From assembly GCA_900542125.1 (NCBI GenBank), contig UQMO01000070.1:1-10466 (forward strand): a stretch of DNA of 10,466 nucleotides, given 5' to 3'. Positions 6,658-10,466 of this stretch are shown piece after piece. The notes beneath the pieces are model-generated. The model was given only the letters and a program-made list of their open reading frames with translations, was not told the origin of the DNA and searched no databases. Position 1 is the first letter of the stretch; each line of letters opens with the position of its first letter. This stretch comes from an uncultured Collinsella sp. GTDB lineage: Bacteria; Actinomycetota; Coriobacteriia; Coriobacteriales; Coriobacteriaceae. Made by a program: the position numbers and the translations under genes.

Positions 6658-6679
6658 GAAATTGAGATTCAGTATAGCA
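6649..6679. promoter_or_regulatory. 12-bp palindromic operator in front of the antitoxin gene
   Basis: TGCTATACTGAA (6649-6660) and TTCAGTATAGCA (6668-6679) are exact inverted repeats with a seven-base spacer. The left arm contains the -10 box and the right arm ends at the ribosome binding site AAAGGAG. Antitoxins with ribbon-helix-helix domains commonly repress their own operon at such sites, so this is the likely binding site for the antitoxin or the toxin-antitoxin complex. Confidence 0.7.
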
Positions 6680-6690
6680 AAGGAGTTGAT

Positions 6691-7059
6691 ATGCCCACAT
6701 CAATACTCGACACGCGGCCAGTTCAGATGAACGTGCGTATAGATCGCCAGCTCAAAGAGGCAGGAGACGCCGTACTGACTCATATTGGCATGACGCCGTC
6801 GCAAGCTGTGAGGGAGCTGTGGCAGTACTTGACCGAGAACGGTCATATGCCCGTCGCAAAAAAGAATGATGACGAAGTCCTGCCTGACGACATACGATCG
6901 AAGGCGAGTTCGTCCCGCGTCTCGGAAGGGGCTGCGTTAATTTCGAATTTTTATGAGCGGTTCTCGATTCAGAGGCCGAGCCCCGATGAAGCCTTTGATT
7001 ACGACGAGTTATACGATCAAATGATGGGCGAGAGATTCAGCGATTGGATCGAATTATGA
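6691..7059 (+). CDS. RelB/DinJ-like ribbon-helix-helix antitoxin (122 aa)
   Basis: Predicted antitoxin that neutralises the PIN-domain protein encoded next and represses the operon. Residues 11-50 (VQMNVRIDRQLKEAGDAVL, then MTPSQAVRELWQYL) match the RelB/DinJ fold: a DNA-contacting beta strand, helix, the conserved turn with TPSQA, and a second helix. Residues 51-122 form a polar, acidic C-terminal part, ending FDYDELYDQMMGERFSDWIEL split across the last 21 positions, which is where a toxin-binding region is expected. At 122 residues it is longer than the typical 85-100 of DinJ/RelB. The start at 6691 is set by AAAGGAG (6679-6685), five bases upstream; the frame is open to 6631 but that would cross the promoter. 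The stop codon overlaps the toxin ATG as ATGA. Base composition is a little less GC-rich than the neighbours, consistent with acquisition. Confidence 0.8.
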   Translation: MPTSILDTRPVQMNVRIDRQLKEAGDAVLTHIGMTPSQAVRELWQYLTENGHMPVAKKNDDEVLPDDIRSKASSSRVSEGAALISNFYERFSIQRPSPDEAFDYDELYDQMMGERFSDWIEL

Positions 7060-7583
7060 GCGGCGTCGGAACGAAACGTGTGCTCAAGCTGTTGATCGAC
7101 ACGAACGTCTGGCTAGATTACTTTCTCGCTCGTACGAATGCGACCAGGCCGATAGTCGAGCTCCTTTCTCGCGCGGCGGAAGCGGAGGATATCGTCCTCT
7201 TCTCGTCCTCCCTGTCTGTCAAAGACGTCTATTACATTCTGGGGAGGACGATGAAGGCCGACGCCCGCCGTGAGGGGGCTCTCACTCCCGAGGCCATCGC
7301 CGGTGCCGACGAGACAGCGTGGGCGTGTGTTCGCCTGATTCGGCAAAAGTCGATTATTGCCTCGGTCGGTGCAGACGAGGTCTTCGACTCCTTTGTGTTC
7401 AAGTATCATCACAACGACTTTGAGGACGACCTGATGCTGGGCGTCGCCAATCGCATTGATGCCGATTACGTCGTGACAGAGGACAAAAATCTCATCAAAC
7501 ATACCAATGGTGTATGCATTAACGTTCAACAGGCGTTGAGGCTGGTTGAAGGGTCCAACGTCCCTTCGGCGCGGCCCGTCTAA
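7056..7583 (+). CDS. PIN-domain toxin, VapC-like putative ribonuclease (175 aa)
   Basis: Predicted metal-dependent RNase of the PIN superfamily, the toxic partner of the preceding antitoxin. The N-terminal strand LLIDTNVWLDYF carries D15 and D21. A central acidic site is plausible at SVKDVYY, and the C-terminal part has DFEDDLMLGVA (D121, D124, D125) and VVTEDKNL (D143 at the TED motif), giving the usual cluster of metal-binding acids. The RNA target cannot be told from sequence. The ATG at 7056 overlaps the antitoxin stop in ATGA, implying translational coupling; the in-frame TTG at 7044 is a less likely start. The protein is longer than classical VapC (about 130), with an insertion around residues 62-85 (TMKADARREGALTPEAI). 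Its closest match appears to be the PIN_3 type. Partners of PIN toxins are more often VapB or Phd types than RelB/DinJ. Confidence 0.82.
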   Translation: MSGVGTKRVLKLLIDTNVWLDYFLARTNATRPIVELLSRAAEAEDIVLFSSSLSVKDVYYILGRTMKADARREGALTPEAIAGADETAWACVRLIRQKSIIASVGADEVFDSFVFKYHHNDFEDDLMLGVANRIDADYVVTEDKNLIKHTNGVCINVQQALRLVEGSNVPSARPV

Positions 7584-7587
7584 GCTG

Positions 7588-7603
7588 CTTTATCTTGATA
7601 AAG
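7588..7603 (+). other. Short palindrome after the toxin gene
   Basis: CTTTATC and GATAAAG flank two T residues, four bases after the toxin stop. It is too AT-rich, and lacks a T-run, to be a confident terminator. It may be a weak transcript end or a protein-binding site for the downstream pepD region. Confidence 0.25.
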
Positions 7604-7658
7604 TGACGTTTCCTCACCGTTAGCCGATGATGCGAGGGCGCTCGGCGTTTTCGACTGG

Positions 7659-7687
7659 TTTATGCACGCAAAGTCTGGGAATATACA
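7659..7687 (+). promoter_or_regulatory. Weak candidate promoter of pepD
   Basis: TATACA (7682-7687) lies 17 bases after TTTATG (7659-7664). Both match the consensus only partly. The 148-base gap to the toxin gene and the separate ribosome binding site suggest pepD has its own promoter, but I cannot place it firmly. Confidence 0.25.
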
Positions 7688-7731
7688 AGTCGCATGTCTT
7701 ACTGTCTAACCAGTTGCGCCAAGGAGGCACC

Positions 7732-9189
7732 ATGGACTACAAGATTACTGGCTACGAGCCCGCCCAGCTGTTCCATTTCTTTGAGGAGGTCAGCGCGATT
7801 CCCCGTGGGTCTGGCAACGAGAAGGGCATCAGCGATTTCCTGGTTGCGTTTGCCAAGGAGCGCGGCCTCGACGTGTATCAGGACGAGGTCTACAACGTCA
7901 TCATTCGCAAGCCCGCATCTGCCGGTGCCGAGAATGCCCCGACCGTGATGCTGCAGGGCCACATCGATATGGTGTGCGACAAGTTGGGCTCTGTTGAGCA
8001 CGACTTTACGACCGATGGTATCGACCTGGTCGTCAAGGACGGCGTCCTCACCGCTAACGGCACTACCCTGGGCGCCGACAACGGCATTGCTGTCGCTCTG
8101 ATGCTTACCGTGCTCAACGACGATTCGATTGCTCATCCGGCCCTCGAGTGCGTGTTCACCACCGACGAGGAGACTGGTCTGGTTGGCGCTGAGACGCTCG
8201 ACAAGTCCCAGATCAGCGCCCGCACCATGATCAACCTCGATTCCGAGGAGGAGGGCGTGGCCACCGTCAGCTGCGCCGGCGGCGTCGTCGTTACCTACAC
8301 CTGCCCGATCGTGCGCGAGCACAAGACCGGCAGCACCCTTACGCTCGACATCTCCGGCCTGCTGGGCGGTCACTCCGGCTCCGATATCAACCTGGAGCGC
8401 GGCAACGGCAACCTCATCATGGCCCGCATCATCGACCGCTTGATGGTAGCCGGCGAGCCCGCCGTCGTCAGCTTTAACGGCGGCACTAAGGACAACGCCA
8501 TCAACCGTGAGTGCAAGGCCGAGCTGGTTTACGCCGACCACACTGCCGCCGAGGCAGCGGCCGAGATCGCAAAGGGCATCATCGCCGACGTCACTGCCGA
8601 GCTCGAGGTCTTCGACCCCGGCTTTACCTGCACCGTCGAGATTGCCGACGACGCCGAGGTCGAGGCCATGAACCAGAAGTCCGCGCTTGCCCTCATCCGT
8701 GCCCTGCGTCTTGCCCCTAACGGCGTGATTCGCCGCAACGTCGCCACCGACGGCTCCGTCGAGGTTTCCTCCAACATCGGTGTGGTTGCCACCTCTGACG
8801 ACCAGGTCAAGATCATGCTGTCCCCGCGCTCCTCGATCACTTCGCTGCAGAACGAGTTCAAGGACCGCCTGCAGACGCTGGCCGATGTCTTGGGCTTCGA
8901 CGCCAAGTTTGAGTTCGAGTATCCCGGCTGGAGCTATGCCGAGCATTCGCCGGTCCGCGACATCTTTGTCGAGAGCTATCGCGAGCTCTTTGGCTCCGAG
9001 CTGCGCATCGAGTCCATTCACGCCGGCCTTGAGTGCGGCCTGTTTGCCGAGGCCCTGCACGGCCTGGACGCCATCGCCGTGGGCCCGACGCTCTCCGATG
9101 TCCACACCCCGGACGAGAGCATGGAGCTCGCTTCTGCCGAGCGCTTCTATGAGCTGCTCATCGACGTTCTCAAGCGCCTCGCTGCGTAA
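7732..9189 (+). CDS. pepD: Aminoacyl-histidine dipeptidase (peptidase D, M20 family)
   Basis: Cytoplasmic zinc peptidase that hydrolyses Xaa-His dipeptides and other short peptides, feeding peptide catabolism. The 485-residue length equals that of typical PepD. Metal-ligand motifs are in order: QGHIDMVCDK (H77, D79), LGADNGIA (D116, the bridging Asp), TDEETGLVGAE (catalytic E146 or E147, with D145) and NLDSEE (D170). GGHSGSDI (H214) belongs to the lid/dimerisation domain, about residues 180-390, and DVHTPDESM (H458) supplies the last ligand. All expected active-site residues are present. The ATG at 7732 follows AAGGAGG (7721-7727), a near-perfect Shine-Dalgarno; the frame is open back to 7627 but with no such signal. 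It ends at a strong terminator and faces hipA, so it is a single-gene unit and functionally unrelated to the toxin-antitoxin genes beside it. Confidence 0.95.
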   Translation: MDYKITGYEPAQLFHFFEEVSAIPRGSGNEKGISDFLVAFAKERGLDVYQDEVYNVIIRKPASAGAENAPTVMLQGHIDMVCDKLGSVEHDFTTDGIDLVVKDGVLTANGTTLGADNGIAVALMLTVLNDDSIAHPALECVFTTDEETGLVGAETLDKSQISARTMINLDSEEEGVATVSCAGGVVVTYTCPIVREHKTGSTLTLDISGLLGGHSGSDINLERGNGNLIMARIIDRLMVAGEPAVVSFNGGTKDNAINRECKAELVYADHTAAEAAAEIAKGIIADVTAELEVFDPGFTCTVEIADDAEVEAMNQKSALALIRALRLAPNGVIRRNVATDGSVEVSSNIGVVATSDDQVKIMLSPRSSITSLQNEFKDRLQTLADVLGFDAKFEFEYPGWSYAEHSPVRDIFVESYRELFGSELRIESIHAGLECGLFAEALHGLDAIAVGPTLSDVHTPDESMELASAERFYELLIDVLKRLAA

Positions 9190-9195
9190 AGATTG

Positions 9196-9226
9196 CGCTA
9201 GCAGCAGTCCGAGCCACGTGCTAGCG
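9196..9226. repeat. 8-bp inverted repeat between pepD and its terminator
   Basis: CGCTAGCA (9196-9203) and TGCTAGCG (9219-9226) are exact inverted repeats around a 15-base spacer. No T-run follows. It is probably a mRNA 3' structure of pepD and has no other recognised role. Confidence 0.35.
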
Positions 9227-9244
9227 GATTGCAAATGACATTAC

Positions 9245-9292
9245 GAGAGGGGACACCCGGTCTTTTGCGACAGGTGCCCCCTCTCTTTTTTT
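9245..9292 (+). terminator. Intrinsic terminator of pepD
   Basis: GAGAGGGG-A-CACC (9245-9257) pairs with GGTG-C-CCCCTCTC (9273-9285) with a single internal mismatch and a 15-base loop, followed by seven T residues (9286-9292). No matching A-run precedes it on this strand, so it serves pepD rather than the convergent hipA. Confidence 0.9.
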
Positions 9293-9316
9293 AAGAAATG
9301 GGAAATTGATTGGCGT

Positions 9317-10450
9317 CTAGCCCATATCCGCCTTGATGAGGTCGAGGGTGCGCTGGCAGTTTTCGCGGACGGGGCCGAGCATATGCTCGCGCAGGTCCGC
9401 CATGCCGGGCAGGTCGGCGTATTCGTCCATGACCTCTTCCATGCAAATGGGTGCCTCGTAGGCGAGGTCCATCATGGTCGCAAAGCAAAACTTCTCGGAT
9501 AGCCCGGCATCGGTGAGCGCCGTCTCCAGCGCGGGGTCGCCCATACCGTGGTATCGGCGGATAGCGCCTGGACCGATGCGCCCCACACGATTTTCGCCGC
9601 CAACGCTCATGGCAAGGTGCGCCCGGCGGCGCATGCGCTCGTACGCCAAGCCCGAAGCGACATCGTACATTCGAGCCATCATGGCTGCGCCGTCGTTTCC
9701 AAGGAGCAGGGAATAGTTTTTCGCATGCGCATCCGGTGCGCCGATAATGGCGTTGAAGAACAGTATCTGCGTAAACAGATACAGGTTAAGTTGATGGTGG
9801 CTCGTATTTACGAGGAGCTCTTGAATATCGCGGGTGGTCGGGCCGCCGTCTGCCGTGTACTTTTGGGCGGGCATCACCCCAAGTGCCTGACAGAGGTCTT
9901 CTTGATGTAGGCGTCTGATCGTTCCGTCTTCGACTTTCACGCGGTCATAGCGCTCAACAATGAGGGCGGGTTCGTCCTCAAACATACGATATTCGACGTT
10001 TGCCGTTGCGATACCGGCGCGCTGGGCGCTTTTCATGCAGACAAACTCATTCAGAGCCTCGAGTTTAAATCCGATAACGCCATTTTTGAAAATATGCGTC
10101 GTGGGCGAGGAGCCCATGCATTCGCACCAGCGGCCGTTTATGAACGCGAGCGCGAACTTGCCCTGATTGCCTCCGAGTGACCAACTTTCATCTAGGCTCA
10201 TCCACGATGCATCGCGGTTATCTCTGATCGACTTGAGGCGGAGAGCAATTTCGTGGTCGTCTATAGGGCGATATTCGCCAGCGCGATGCAGGACGGCGTC
10301 GGCCTCTTCTTCGGCACAAAACTGCACTCCGCCCGGACAGTCGAGTCCGATATGGCTGAGCAACGCAACGGGATTGTTGGGCCTAACGTCGAATTCGGTG
10401 GCAATCGCTTTGGCTCTGTTAGACCAGGATTGACATACATGTGTCCCCAC
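9317..10450 (-). CDS. hipA: HipA-family Ser/Thr kinase toxin, N-terminally incomplete (probable frameshift)
   Basis: HipA proteins are kinases that, in E. coli, phosphorylate glutamyl-tRNA synthetase and promote persistence; HipB neutralises them. The 377-residue frame shows ALLSHIGLDCPGGVQF (end of subdomain 1), the G-loop SLGGNQGK (S91, matching autophosphorylated S150 of E. coli), THIFK, VERYDR (165-170), HQEDLCQALG (182-191), KYTADGGP, catalytic D240 in GAPDAHAKN, and metal-binding D263 in MYDV. The kinase core looks complete. The frame begins at a GTG (10450), has no visible ribosome binding site, and meets an in-frame TAA at 10463-10465. Alignment by eye to E. coli HipA implies about 60 N-terminal residues are missing; another frame is open there to the window edge. 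One extra G in the run opposite 10445-10448 would join them, giving N-D-M-A-P-W-G-T-H-V. No hipB is in view. It may be a pseudogene, an assembly error, or a shortened protein. Confidence 0.8.
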   Translation of the reverse strand: MGTHVCQSWSNRAKAIATEFDVRPNNPVALLSHIGLDCPGGVQFCAEEEADAVLHRAGEYRPIDDHEIALRLKSIRDNRDASWMSLDESWSLGGNQGKFALAFINGRWCECMGSSPTTHIFKNGVIGFKLEALNEFVCMKSAQRAGIATANVEYRMFEDEPALIVERYDRVKVEDGTIRRLHQEDLCQALGVMPAQKYTADGGPTTRDIQELLVNTSHHQLNLYLFTQILFFNAIIGAPDAHAKNYSLLLGNDGAAMMARMYDVASGLAYERMRRRAHLAMSVGGENRVGRIGPGAIRRYHGMGDPALETALTDAGLSEKFCFATMMDLAYEAPICMEEVMDEYADLPGMADLREHMLGPVRENCQRTLDLIKADMG

Positions 10451-10466
10451 GGTGCCATATCGTTAG

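Noticed and set aside
7699..9234. 511-residue minus-strand frame opposite pepD
   Set aside because: Same cause as the clpC shadow; the sense strand has every PepD active-site motif and a good ribosome binding site.

Overview
The window looks like a chromosomal segment of a high-GC Gram-positive gut bacterium. My best guess is a Coriobacteriia member such as Collinsella. This rests on the strong G/C third-position bias, an actinobacterial-style ClpC, and general resemblance of the ThrE-like exporter, the DUF2798 protein and PepD to that group. No marker gene here proves the taxon.

Layout from left to right. (1) 1-849 (+): the C-terminal ~90% of a PfkB-family sugar-phosphate kinase (1-phosphofructokinase / tagatose-6-phosphate kinase type), followed by two stem-loops, the second a clear intrinsic terminator. 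(2) 850-1262: no convincing gene; it holds the terminator and a 21-bp perfect inverted repeat. (3) 1263-2831 (+): a fused ThrE-type threonine/serine exporter with an acidic N-terminal tail. (4) 2832-3142: no gene; two further inverted repeats, a possible promoter and a strong terminator hairpin just ahead of the next gene, which suggests attenuation. (5) 3143-3736 (+): a four-helix membrane protein with two DUF2798 units. (6) 3924-6566 (+): clpC, preceded by a GC-rich leader hairpin and followed by a strong terminator. (7) 6649-7583 (+): a compact toxin-antitoxin operon with a palindromic operator over an extended -10, a RelB/DinJ-like ribbon-helix-helix antitoxin, and a PIN-domain toxin overlapping it by four bases. 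(8) 7732-9189 (+): pepD, an M20-family aminoacyl-histidine dipeptidase, with its own terminator. (9) 9317-10450 (-): a convergent HipA-family kinase whose reading frame lacks about the first 60 residues of the family and is blocked upstream by a stop, so it is probably frameshifted near the window edge.

The genes are mostly single transcription units separated by hairpins, apart from the two-gene toxin-antitoxin operon. The core is housekeeping (ClpC proteolysis, dipeptidase, sugar kinase, exporter), with two toxin-type modules on either side of pepD. I see no clear undescribed multi-gene system. The most distinctive items are the unusual RelB/DinJ-PIN pairing, the apparently broken hipA, and the inverted-repeat elements in the gene gaps.
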